Part shown: piece by piece, positions 1 to 5,962 of the stretch
Numbering within the stretch: position 1 is the stretch's first letter
Layout: the number at the start of each line of letters is the position of its first letter
Source: a virus
IMG/VR virus record: IMGVR_UViG_3300025117_000143
Coordinates: 1-39,427 of that record
Strand: one strand, 5' to 3'
Length of the DNA: 39,427 nt
Notes under the pieces: generated by a model
What the model was told of the DNA's origin: nothing
The model's input: only the letters and a program-made list of their open reading frames with translations
Database searches by the model: none
Made by a program: the position numbers and the translations under genes

Positions 1-1
1 T

Positions 2-151
2 AACACCTCTGGGGATAAGTCACACGCTAACACCTCTGGGGATAAGTCACACGCTAACACCTCTGGGTATAAGGCACACGCTAACACCTCTGGGAATTAT
101 GCACACGCTAACACCTCTGGGTATAAGGCACACGCTAACACCTCTGGGGAT
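2..151 (+). repeat. 27-bp tandem repeats, five full units plus a partial
   Basis: Units begin at 2, 29, 56, 83, 110 and 137, each opening AACACCTCTGGG and closing CACACGCT. The first two units are identical; the others differ only in the middle (codons for GDKS, GYKA, GNYA). The period is nine codons, so the repeat is a protein repeat. The array runs off the left end of the window. Confidence 0.97.
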
Positions 152-370
152 GAGGCGATATCTTGTTGTTTAGGCATTCAAGGTAAATCAAGAGCAGAAA
201 AAGGCTGGATTATAATTGTTGATTGGCGACAAGATAATAATTATAACTGGTCTATAAAAGATGTTTACAAGGGTAAAGTTGGTGACAAAATAAAGAATAT
301 GAAAATTAGACCAGATTATTGGTATTGGTTTGAAGATGGAAAGTTAAAAAGAGAAAAAGCGGCGGATTAA
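2..370 (+). CDS. Repeat protein, C-terminal part (5' end outside window)
   Basis: The frame is open from base 2 to a TAA at 368-370, 122 codons with no start, so the 5' end lies outside the window. The first 45 residues are five copies of a nine-residue unit of the form NTSGxxxHA, followed by a non-repetitive tail with AISCCLGIQGKSRAEKGW, a VDWRQD segment and a Trp/Tyr-rich PDYWYWFEDGKL ending. From memory this tail resembles the end of phage repeat proteins of the DUF7666 type, but that assignment is not verified. A small gene follows after a short gap. It may be the far end of the repeat gene that starts at 39094 if the genome is circular, but a simple end-to-start join is out of frame. Confidence 0.7.
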   Translation, partial: NTSGDKSHANTSGDKSHANTSGYKAHANTSGNYAHANTSGYKAHANTSGDEAISCCLGIQGKSRAEKGWIIIVDWRQDNNYNWSIKDVYKGKVGDKIKNMKIRPDYWYWFEDGKLKREKAAD

Positions 371-404
371 TTTCCGCCTTTTTATTTATAGAGAGGGTTA
401 GAGT

Positions 405-602
405 ATGAGTTTAATTAATATACAGTTGGAGCGGTGTCGCTTTTATTTTAAAAAGAAATCATTAGATATTCTCACCTTATCGGTGGGAATTATTTTTATC
501 TTAATCTTTGCCTCTGGGTGCTATTTTCAGGCAAAGACACAGGACTATTTTTTAAAATACCCTGCTTACGAAGAACTCTACAAACAGTGCAGGGGGATTT
601 AG
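405..602 (+). CDS. Small single-span membrane protein
   Basis: A 65-residue protein with a basic N-terminus and one hydrophobic segment at about residues 22-40 (LTLSVGIIFILIFASGCYF). The ASGC at its end resembles a lipobox, but the N-terminal part before it is long for a lipoprotein signal. A GAGGG-like ribosome site lies just upstream. It ends one base before the next gene starts, so the two are probably co-translated. Family not recognised; a membrane-anchored accessory protein is the safest reading. Confidence 0.65.
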   Translation: MSLINIQLERCRFYFKKKSLDILTLSVGIIFILIFASGCYFQAKTQDYFLKYPAYEELYKQCRGI

Positions 603-603
603 T

Positions 604-843
604 ATGATACGCAAAATCAATGACTTAGGAAAAATCTCACCACCCTTTAGGTGGACAGAGGAGGCCTTACATTGTCATAACAGGGGAGGGGTTTGTCGTG
701 GTTGTTTCAATCACGATTTTTTTAAAAGGTCTGAATCTAAACAAAAATGCCAGATGAAAGCGAGTGTGCTGGAACTAGTAAGGGTATTAGGCAGACCAAA
801 CAAAGAGGAAACCCCTTTTCATTGGTCACAGGAGGAATATTAA
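604..843 (+). CDS. Small Cys-rich protein, possible zinc-binding
   Basis: A 79-residue protein with cysteines in ALHCHNRGGVCRGCF and a later QKCQMK, a spacing compatible with metal binding, followed by an amphipathic KASVLELVRVLGRP segment that could be a helix of a small DNA-binding fold. An AGGGGG site precedes the ATG. Its TAA overlaps the next start (TAATG), so it belongs to a small translationally coupled operon leading into replication genes. No family assigned. Confidence 0.7.
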   Translation: MIRKINDLGKISPPFRWTEEALHCHNRGGVCRGCFNHDFFKRSESKQKCQMKASVLELVRVLGRPNKEETPFHWSQEEY

Positions 844-1082
844 TGGATGAATTTAATTACAGGGTCTTTAATCTGGATAAAAATAGTATAACTGGCGGAG
901 CAGATGACCATATTAGAGATTTTATAGCCCAATCTTTTAAAGGTGTAGGAGCTACAGTTTACTCTAAAAAGTATCTGGATGATAAAACAGAGGTTATCAA
1001 AGAAGAAAAGCCAACAATAAAAACAAGAGGTCAGCTATGGGCTGATTATGGTATTGAGTTTACGCATGAGCTTGTTAAATAA
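843..1082 (+). CDS. Small hypothetical protein
   Basis: A 79-residue protein beginning MDEFNYRVFNLDKN. An upstream in-frame ATG exists at 747, but the start at 843 is preferred because AGGAGG lies about 8 bases before it and because it overlaps the stop of the previous gene as TAATG. No recognisable motif. It lies 11 bases before the replication initiator gene and is probably in the same transcript. Confidence 0.7.
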   Translation: MDEFNYRVFNLDKNSITGGADDHIRDFIAQSFKGVGATVYSKKYLDDKTEVIKEEKPTIKTRGQLWADYGIEFTHELVK

Positions 1083-1093
1083 GAGGAATTAAG

Positions 1094-1888
1094 ATGAAAG
1101 AAGGCTGGATAAAAAAGTATAGGTCAATTCAAGACCATTGGCTTTATCCTACAAATGAAGATCGACCATTTACAAAATATGAAGCATGGGACGATCTTTT
1201 ATTTTTAGTTTGTTTTGAAAAAACCACCCAATTAATAAACGGTAGGCCGATTGTAGTAAATCGGGGTGAGTATGTTGCTTCTAATGATTCACTACAAAGC
1301 CGTTGGAAGTGGTCAAATACTAAAGTTAGATCATTTATTGACTTATTAATTAATGAAAAGATGATATCTAAAAGAATTATCAGAAAAAAAACCATCTTAA
1401 ACGTACTGAATTACGATAAATACCAGAACCAAGAAACCATAGAAAAACCAAAGAAAAACCATGAAAAAACCATAGAAAAACCACTAAATAAGAACTCAAG
1501 AATTCAAGAAGATATTACTCTCTCTCTTAATCAAGAAAAAATTGAAATTTTAGAAATTGGTGAATTTGGCAATGTACAAATAACTTATAGAGATTTTGAA
1601 AATTTAAGAGCCTTATATATGGCTGAACCGATAACACAAAACGAATCAGAAAAGTTTACAAAAGAAACTTGCGAAGATTTTGACACTTGGTTATCAAGAG
1701 GACATACAGAACCTAATCATTATGCAGCGTTAAGAAGCTGGGTTAAAAGACATATTACTAAATTAAAGGAAGAACAAGTAAAGAAAAATAGGAGCTATGG
1801 AGGGAATAATGGAACAGGTAAGAGATGTAATGAATCAAATACCAATGCATCAGGAAAATCAGGATGGACACTTAACCCTGATAAATAA
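1094..1888 (+). CDS. Phage replisome organiser / replication initiator
   Basis: A 264-residue protein. Residues 1-115 look like the winged-helix N-terminal domain of phage replisome organisers (KYEAWDDLLFLV, NRGEYVASNDSL, WSNTKVRSFIDLL, KMISKR), the part that binds the origin. A low-complexity Lys/Glu linker follows at about 113-140, then a C-terminal domain that may contact the helicase loader. The gene directly precedes and overlaps a DnaC-like loader, the standard pairing. The linker is encoded by an 11-bp repeat array (1437-1483) whose period is not a multiple of three, so it probably also serves as the origin, as iterons in other phage initiator genes do. AGAGGAA precedes the ATG. Confidence 0.8.
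   Translation: MKEGWIKKYRSIQDHWLYPTNEDRPFTKYEAWDDLLFLVCFEKTTQLINGRPIVVNRGEYVASNDSLQSRWKWSNTKVRSFIDLLINEKMISKRIIRKKTILNVLNYDKYQNQETIEKPKKNHEKTIEKPLNKNSRIQEDITLSLNQEKIEILEIGEFGNVQITYRDFENLRALYMAEPITQNESEKFTKETCEDFDTWLSRGHTEPNHYAALRSWVKRHITKLKEEQVKKNRSYGGNNGTGKRCNESNTNASGKSGWTLNPDK
1437..1483 (+). repeat. 11-bp iteron-like array inside the initiator gene, candidate origin
   Basis: The trinucleotide CCA recurs at 1437, 1448, 1459, 1470 and 1481, exactly every 11 bases, with units CCATAGAAAAA, CCAAAGAAAAA, CCATGAAAAAA and CCATAGAAAAA. Eleven is one helical turn and not a codon multiple, so selection at the DNA level is likely. An AT-rich stretch follows (about 1484-1560), suitable for unwinding. 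Intragenic iterons are known in phage initiator genes; the origin role here is inferred. Confidence 0.65.
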
Positions 1889-2645
1889 TAATTTAAAAAA
1901 ATGTCCAAAATGCGATGATTATCAGGAATTTTTAAGAGAAGAAATTAGAATAAATGATCTGATATTATCACCGCCAAGAGTAATGAAACAGCTTTGTTAT
2001 TGCCAAAAACAGCAATTAGAAAAACAAGAAAAAGAGAAAAAACAAGCCAAACAAAAATCACTTTTGATGGATAGATACAAAGCTGCGGAAATTCCTCCAC
2101 GTTTTTTAAATTGGGATTTTTCAACAATAGACGATACTGAAAATAAAAAAGAATGTCAAAAATACGTGGATTGCTTCGATATGAACTTATTAACAGGCAA
2201 CGGCTTATTTATGATTGGTACAAAAGGAAGAGGTAAGACTACTCTTGCTATTTGTATTTTAAAAGAGCTTATTAATAACGGTTATACCGCAATGATTATA
2301 AGCTTTACTGAAATATTAAACAGAATTACAGCAACTTATACACCCGGATCGCTTATAAAACAGAGCCAAATAATAGACGATTTGCTAAAATTTGACTTTC
2401 TTATTCTGGATGATATCGGCAGGGAATCATACACCGATAAACGCATGGAACTTGCTTTTGAAATAGTTGATAAATTAAACAAAAATAAAAAATGTATAGC
2501 AATTACGGCAAATCCTGAAATGATTGAAAAATTAAAAGATCCTGCCAGGTTTAAATTTTCAGATGAGTTTAAAGCTATTTTAGATCGTCTGGATGAAATG
2601 TGTAAAACAGTTCTTACTTTTAATGGCACTAGTTTTAGGAGTTAA
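1809..2645 (+). CDS. dnaC: DnaC-like helicase loader ATPase
   Basis: A 278-residue AAA+ ATPase that would load the host replicative helicase at the phage origin. Visible are an N-terminal cysteine pair region (CPKC then CYC, about residues 32-62) like the zinc-binding part of some loaders, a Walker A GTKGRGKTT at about 137-145, a Walker B LILDDIGRE at about 197-205, and ITANPE as a sensor-1-like segment. The start at 1809 is preferred over 1797 because GGAGGG lies 4-5 bases before it. It overlaps the replisome organiser by 80 bases in another frame, which implies coupled expression. Confidence 0.9.
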   Translation: MEQVRDVMNQIPMHQENQDGHLTLINNNLKKCPKCDDYQEFLREEIRINDLILSPPRVMKQLCYCQKQQLEKQEKEKKQAKQKSLLMDRYKAAEIPPRFLNWDFSTIDDTENKKECQKYVDCFDMNLLTGNGLFMIGTKGRGKTTLAICILKELINNGYTAMIISFTEILNRITATYTPGSLIKQSQIIDDLLKFDFLILDDIGRESYTDKRMELAFEIVDKLNKNKKCIAITANPEMIEKLKDPARFKFSDEFKAILDRLDEMCKTVLTFNGTSFRS

Positions 2646-2661
2646 AAAAGGAGGTTAACCA

Positions 2662-2766
2662 ATGCTTGGAGTAACTAAAGGCTTTATTAATGCCACAAAT
2701 ACGGCAATTGATAAAATCGACCCGTCAAAATTAAAACTAGTAGCGACTAAAGAAAGCTTGAAGTAG
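2662..2766 (+). CDS. 34-residue small protein
   Basis: A short ORF beginning MLGVTKGFINATN with a perfect AAGGAGG site (2648-2654) at good spacing. Its last codons form the 5' arm of a 15-bp hairpin. No family recognised; the ribosome site and placement after dnaC support it. Confidence 0.55.
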   Translation: MLGVTKGFINATNTAIDKIDPSKLKLVATKESLK

Positions 2767-2785
2767 ACTTCAAGCTTTCTTCTCT
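2750..2785 (+). terminator. Strong hairpin spanning the stop codon of the 34-residue gene
   Basis: AAGAAAGCTTGAAGT (2750-2764) is followed by a two-base gap (end of the TAG) and its exact complement (2767-2781), giving 15 bp. The tail is pyrimidine-rich (TTCTCT) rather than a T-run, so it may be a weak terminator or an mRNA-stabilising end for the replication operon. Confidence 0.5.
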
Positions 2786-2797
2786 GGGGGCTTAAAA

Positions 2798-2854
2798 GTG
2801 GCAATTATGACAAGGATTGCGAGAAAGAAATTAAGGCCACCCAAAAGAGAATAA
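2798..2854 (+). CDS. Possible 18-residue basic peptide
   Basis: A GTG-started frame preceded by GGGGG at 2786-2790 encodes MAIMTRIARKKLRPPKRE. It is too short to judge, but it is strongly basic and its spacing to the ribosome site is acceptable. Confidence 0.25.
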   Translation: MAIMTRIARKKLRPPKRE

Positions 2855-2885
2855 GCAAGATTTTACATGGTTAATAGGAGGTCTT

Positions 2886-3044
2886 ATGTATAAAGAATCC
2901 CCACTAATAAAAGAATCACCCCACTGTGAACACCGCAACATCAAAAAGATGGGCGGTTTTTTAGTTTATGATATGTGCCTTAATTGTGGTTACAGGCTTA
3001 ATTTTAGGATGGAGAAATGCAAAAAATACACTTTGGAATTTTAG
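2886..3044 (+). CDS. 52-residue zinc-ribbon-like protein
   Basis: ATG at 2886 follows AGGAGG at optimal spacing. The product has CEHRN near residue 14 and CLNCG at about 31-35, a CxxxH plus CxxC layout compatible with a small zinc ribbon. It overlaps the next gene by 28 bases. Function unknown. Confidence 0.6.
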   Translation: MYKESPLIKESPHCEHRNIKKMGGFLVYDMCLNCGYRLNFRMEKCKKYTLEF

Positions 3045-3202
3045 CAATCAATAAATACCTTGATATGGTTGATGACAAGACAACAGGCTACAGCGTTTCA
3101 GAAAGCTTATATAATCATTGGGTAAACGTAGCCGAAAGAGAGAGAACTAAGCAAGGTAAAGAGCTTATGGAAAGATTAAAGAGTTATAAAGTAGGAGCGT
3201 GA
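3017..3202 (+). CDS. 61-residue hypothetical protein
   Basis: Starts inside the end of the preceding gene with GGATGGAG just upstream. The C-terminal half is predicted helical and basic (ERERTKQGKELMERLKSYK). No family recognised. Confidence 0.55.
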   Translation: MQKIHFGILAINKYLDMVDDKTTGYSVSESLYNHWVNVAERERTKQGKELMERLKSYKVGA

Positions 3203-3219
3203 AAGAAAGTAGGTAAATA

Positions 3220-3513
3220 ATGGAAAAAGATTGCGATATTTGCACAAATGAACTTAAAGACGGTGGTCATTATTGTAAAGACCTATGCAAAGGCGATGAT
3301 TTTGAACTTAAACTTGGTCAGAAAATAGATGAGCTTGAATCTAAGAACCAGAAGCTGCAAGATAAATTAAATTGTTTAAAAACATCACAAAATTGTGAAG
3401 GTTATAACTGTTATTTTGCTAATAGAGTAAAGGAACTAGAAGCCAAACTCCAAAAATACGAACAGGCATTGAAAGTTCAGAACTCAATCCAAGCCATACA
3501 GGAGGGCAAATGA
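3220..3513 (+). CDS. 97-residue coiled-coil protein with Cys-rich N-terminus
   Basis: The N-terminus holds CDICTNEL and HYCKDLC, possibly a metal site; residues 35-95 are a heptad-like coiled coil (IDELESKNQKLQDKLNCLK, VKELEAKLQKYEQALK). The ribosome site is weak. It overlaps the next gene at its TGA. Function unknown. Confidence 0.6.
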   Translation: MEKDCDICTNELKDGGHYCKDLCKGDDFELKLGQKIDELESKNQKLQDKLNCLKTSQNCEGYNCYFANRVKELEAKLQKYEQALKVQNSIQAIQEGK

Positions 3514-3890
3514 TGCAAGAATTTTTTAAAGCATACGGGATAGAACCTAAATATACATACTATGATTGCAGTACGGTAACTGGCATGTGCGAAAACGAAA
3601 ATATTGATTGTAATGATTGCGGTTTACGAGAACAAAAAGAAACAGACAGACAAATTTCACCCGATAAAATCCTGAAGCTGGAGGAAGTGATAAGCAATAA
3701 ATTTGGACAAACACCCGTTTATAAATTTGAACAATCATCCAGTAAGTATATTTATTGTTACCCAAATATTTTAATGGTTAGGATATCAGGTTATACAAGA
3801 CTGGAAGCTCTTTGTGGTGATAGCGGATTAATGTTTGAGCTATCTGACCAGCTCGATAAAGCAGAAATTAAAAGAATTGTAGAGGAATAA
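3513..3890 (+). CDS. 125-residue hypothetical protein with Cys clusters
   Basis: Two ATGs are adjacent (3510 and 3513); 3513 has better spacing from GGAGGG (3501-3506). The product has cysteines in YYDCSTVTGMC and DCNDCGLRE in its first 45 residues and a mixed alpha/beta remainder. No family recognised. Confidence 0.6.
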   Translation: MQEFFKAYGIEPKYTYYDCSTVTGMCENENIDCNDCGLREQKETDRQISPDKILKLEEVISNKFGQTPVYKFEQSSSKYIYCYPNILMVRISGYTRLEALCGDSGLMFELSDQLDKAEIKRIVEE

Positions 3891-3892
3891 AA

Positions 3893-3925
3893 ATGCTAGT
3901 ACCAATAATGGAGGGGTTTAAATGA
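3893..3925 (+). CDS. Possible 10-residue leader peptide
   Basis: GAGGAA is followed by ATG and ten codons (MLVPIMEGFK); its TGA overlaps the next ATG as ATGA, and its body contains the GGAGGGG of the next gene. Translation of it would pass ribosomes over that site, so it could couple expression. Short enough to be chance. Confidence 0.25.
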   Translation: MLVPIMEGFK

Positions 3926-4128
3926 ACGCCAGAATAACAATACTAGAATTAATGGGGGCTTATAATATAGAAACCTATAAAGACTTAGCAGATATAACAG
4001 GATTCAAGCATGGGTCAATTAAAAACTGGGCATCTGGTAAAATTCACCCCTCCAGTACCGCTATGGTTAAAATAAGGGAGGCGGTTGTATTGTTTCATAA
4101 ACAAAAAGTCAATGACTTTCTTGTCTAA
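3922..4128 (+). CDS. Small XRE-type helix-turn-helix protein
   Basis: A 68-residue protein: residues 14-45 (NIETYKDLADITGFKHGSIK then NWASGKIHPSS) match the helix-turn-helix of phage XRE regulators, with little beyond the DNA-binding domain. GGAGGGG precedes the start. It lies among the small accessory genes, just upstream of a structured leader, and could regulate this region. Confidence 0.65.
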   Translation: MNARITILELMGAYNIETYKDLADITGFKHGSIKNWASGKIHPSSTAMVKIREAVVLFHKQKVNDFLV

Positions 4129-4171
4129 ACCACTAGTAAACACAGACTCGCTAAATTATAATAGTAATACA

Positions 4172-4220
4172 GTCCAAAAGCACCTTTTCAGGATTCGCTG
4201 GTCTTGGACGAAAAGGAGGG
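4172..4220 (+). promoter_or_regulatory. Structured leader that can pair with the ribosome site of the next gene
   Basis: GTCCAA (4172-4177) is complementary to TTGGAC (4204-4209), and CCTTTTC (4183-4189), within that loop, is complementary to GAAAAGG (4210-4216), which is part of the AAAAGGAGGG ribosome site. The two pairings cross. They may alternate between an open and a closed ribosome site. A TATAAT at 4157-4162 could be a promoter -10, but no good -35 is seen. Confidence 0.4.
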
Positions 4221-4232
4221 ATAACTGTCTTT

Positions 4233-4601
4233 ATGAGCAAAGTATCATGTTGTTGTGTTAGTCAAAAAGCAGACATATACAAGATACATCCTACTGTGCA
4301 GGAAGTTCACGAAGAAATTATTTTATATTTAAAACAATGTTGTAAATGCGAAAATCCTGTTATTGAAATAAGACGCATAGACATCTTAGGCCAGATACTA
4401 GAACCTGTTAGATTAAAGGTTAAAAACATTCAAAAGTTTTTAAGTTCAATGGTAGTAATCTGGAAGCCTAAATCAATAAGTTTTAAATCAGAAACAGGCA
4501 AAAAAAACCCATATTATTTTAATAGATACGGCCAAAAACAAAAGGGATACACCTCATTTAGTAACCTACGACTAGGGATGTACGATCCTGACCCATTCTA
4601 A
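4233..4601 (+). CDS. 122-residue hypothetical protein
   Basis: Opens MSKVSCCCVSQK with a Cys-Cys-Cys run and later has QCCKCEN, so it may bind metal or form disulphides. The C-terminal part is Lys/Tyr/Asn-rich. The start is 12 bases from GGAGGG, a little far, and the leader can fold over that site. It is followed by an intrinsic terminator. No family recognised. Confidence 0.6.
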   Translation: MSKVSCCCVSQKADIYKIHPTVQEVHEEIILYLKQCCKCENPVIEIRRIDILGQILEPVRLKVKNIQKFLSSMVVIWKPKSISFKSETGKKNPYYFNRYGQKQKGYTSFSNLRLGMYDPDPF

Positions 4602-4636
4602 AAACTCATAGAAACTCCGTTTTAAAACTATCCTAC

Positions 4637-4670
4637 AGAGAAGGGGAGAAATCCCCTCTCTCTTTTTTTT
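4637..4670 (+). terminator. Intrinsic terminator
   Basis: AGAGAAGGGGA pairs with TCCCCTCTCTC, with a short loop and one bulge, and is followed directly by eight T residues (4663-4670). Confidence 0.85.
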
Positions 4671-4684
4671 ATTTAGGAGGGGAA

Positions 4685-4834
4685 ATGATCCCAGTAATAT
4701 ATCAATCAAAGGTTAATTGGCTGGAAAATACACCAGTATTAAACAAAGACCTTTATAAACATAAAAGTTGCAGTAAAAAATATGTGCCAATTATTACACA
4801 GATAGCAGATAAAATTTATGCTCAAAAAAATTGA
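4685..4834 (+). CDS. 49-residue hypothetical protein
   Basis: ATG at 4685 follows AGGAGGGG (about 4675-4682). The product begins MIPVIYQSKVNWLEN, is basic and has a single Cys. It stands between a terminator and a 210-base non-coding gap, so it may have its own promoter, which I cannot identify. Confidence 0.5.
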   Translation: MIPVIYQSKVNWLENTPVLNKDLYKHKSCSKKYVPIITQIADKIYAQKN

Positions 4835-5044
4835 AGCAAGAATTTAACAATAAATTTAGTAAAAAGAGAAATTATATTTTCTAAGAGTTTTGGAAAATCG
4901 AAACCAATTACGAGATTAAAGCCAAAATTAAGGCTATTTAAGGCGGTTTAAAATACCTCTTAGGATATAAATAAGGAGCCTCCATTTTTAGGGGGCTTCT
5001 TCCATAATAAATATTATCGGACATAAAAAAGGAAGGTCGAGTAA
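4835..5044 (+). other. Non-coding gap with one hairpin
   Basis: AT-rich sequence without a credible gene. A hairpin (GAGCCTCC 4976-4983 with GGGGGCTTC 4991-4999, one bulge) lies near the end but lacks a T-run. GGAAGGTCGAG at 5031-5041, the ribosome-site region of the next gene, recurs upstream of the gene at 5372. Confidence 0.5.
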
Positions 5045-5272
5045 ATGAAAAAAACAACATTGAGGGCATATGGCAATATATGGGCCCTTGACTTTGATGG
5101 TCAAGAAATAACTTGCAATTCAAAGCCTACAGGTAGACAAGCAGGATTCTTAAATTATTTCGATTGCACAGAATGTAAAAATCAAGTTATTGGTGAAGAT
5201 GAGCAATGTAATCGTTTTAAAGATGTGTACGACATAACAGATACAAAAAGATATTGCAGGAACTATGAATAA
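5045..5272 (+). CDS. 75-residue Cys-containing hypothetical protein
   Basis: Cysteines occur in EITCNSK, FDCTECKNQ, EQCNRF and RYCRNYE, five in total, suggesting a small metal-binding or disulphide fold. The GGAAGG in front of the ATG is part of an AAAAGGAAGGTCGAG motif repeated before the gene at 5372. Function unknown. Confidence 0.6.
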   Translation: MKKTTLRAYGNIWALDFDGQEITCNSKPTGRQAGFLNYFDCTECKNQVIGEDEQCNRFKDVYDITDTKRYCRNYE

Positions 5273-5301
5273 GATAGCAGTATCCAACGAATAATTAAAA
5301 G

Positions 5302-5371
5302 CCATACCGGGTAACTCGACCTGCCCGGTGTGGTGAAAATAAGGTCGAGATAAAAGGAAGGTCGAGAAATT
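5302..5371 (+). promoter_or_regulatory. Predicted H-type pseudoknot leader with tandem ribosome-site motif (element A)
   Basis: A 10-bp stem (CCATACCGGG 5302-5311 with CCCGGTGTGG 5324-5333, one G-U) carries the loop sequence CTCGACCT (5315-5322). That loop is exactly complementary to AGGTCGAG at 5342-5349 and again at 5359-5366, just before the ATG at 5372. With the first copy the connecting segments are 3, 1 and 8 bases, the last A-rich, the textbook geometry of an H-type pseudoknot. Pairing with the second copy would cover the ribosome site. A third AGGTCGAG lies at 5034-5041 before the previous gene. Confidence 0.6.
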
Positions 5372-5596
5372 ATGATTAATTATGATGAAATTCAAGAAGG
5401 CGATTTTGTAAAGATAGTTAGTAGTATACCTGCTAGATTTGCTAAAGAAGGAACTGTTTGTAAGGTTGTAGAAAAAACAACTTTGCAAAATAAACCTGCT
5501 GTAAAAATACAACACCCTATATCTAAAGAAATTAACACTTTTTTTGATAACTGCGGGGCAAAAATGCTCGAAAAGTGTATGAGTTATTTAGGATAA
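5372..5596 (+). CDS. 74-residue hypothetical protein, possible SH3-like fold
   Basis: The sequence IQEGDFVKIVSSIPARFAKEGTVCKVVEK resembles small beta-barrel (SH3/KOW-like) proteins in phage accessory regions, but no family is certain. Translation probably depends on the pseudoknot leader at 5302-5371, since GGAAGG forms part of its second motif copy. Confidence 0.6.
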   Translation: MINYDEIQEGDFVKIVSSIPARFAKEGTVCKVVEKTTLQNKPAVKIQHPISKEINTFFDNCGAKMLEKCMSYLG

Positions 5597-5600
5597 AAAT

Positions 5601-5717
5601 ATGAATAGTATAGTTTTTTATTTAAAGCATACTCCTTGGGTTATACACGTAATAAATATACTTTTAATATTTGTTTTGGTATTACCGATATTATTACCCT
5701 TTATAGAGGGTAACTAA
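5601..5717 (+). CDS. 38-residue single-span membrane peptide
   Basis: Starts 4 bases after the previous stop, with GGAT in front. Residues 13-34 (WVIHVINILLIFVLVLPILL) form one transmembrane helix with a short acidic end. Function unknown; co-transcribed with the gene upstream. Confidence 0.5.
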   Translation: MNSIVFYLKHTPWVIHVINILLIFVLVLPILLPFIEGN

Positions 5718-5725
5718 CTAATTAC

Positions 5726-5787
5726 CGGAGCCACCCTCAAGGCTCCGCCCCTTTTGGGGTTAAGTTGAGGGAGAATTGAGGGAAATT
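5726..5787 (+). promoter_or_regulatory. Predicted H-type pseudoknot leader with tandem ribosome-site motif (element B)
   Basis: CGGAGCC (5726-5732) pairs with GGCTCCG (5741-5747); the loop CCCTCAA (5734-5740) is exactly complementary to TTGAGGG at 5765-5771 and at 5776-5782. The second copy contains the GAGGG ribosome site 5 bases before the ATG at 5788. Connecting segments are 1, 0 and 17 bases, ideal for an H-type pseudoknot; the 17-base segment has its own CCCCTTTTGGGG mini-hairpin. Same plan as 5302-5366 with unrelated sequence. Confidence 0.6.
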
Positions 5788-5961
5788 ATGGAAAAAGTAT
5801 TAACCTTAGAGCAGATAAAAGAAATAATAAACAATACAGATTATTGTAGTGGTTGCGATAATCGTAATCAAGAATGTGGAGAGTGTGACGTATGCATGCT
5901 TGATGACATATTAGAATGTCTTTTAAAAGCTCTTAAGCAAGCCCTCAAGGAGGGTGAATAA
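5788..5961 (+). CDS. 57-residue Cys-rich protein, possible metal binding
   Basis: The start at ATG 5788 is chosen over an upstream TTG at 5776, because the TTG is itself inside the ribosome-site motif. The product has CSGCDN, ECGECDVC and ECLL, six cysteines in about 30 residues, consistent with a small zinc-binding protein. Its translation start lies in element B. Its 3' end contains CCCTCAA (5942-5948), the same seven bases as the element B loop, next to the GGAGGG of the following gene. Confidence 0.6.
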   Translation: MEKVLTLEQIKEIINNTDYCSGCDNRNQECGECDVCMLDDILECLLKALKQALKEGE

Positions 5962-5962
5962 G

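Noticed and set aside
747-842. Upstream start for the gene at 843
   Set aside because: AGGAGG and the TAATG overlap with the previous stop clearly favour 843.
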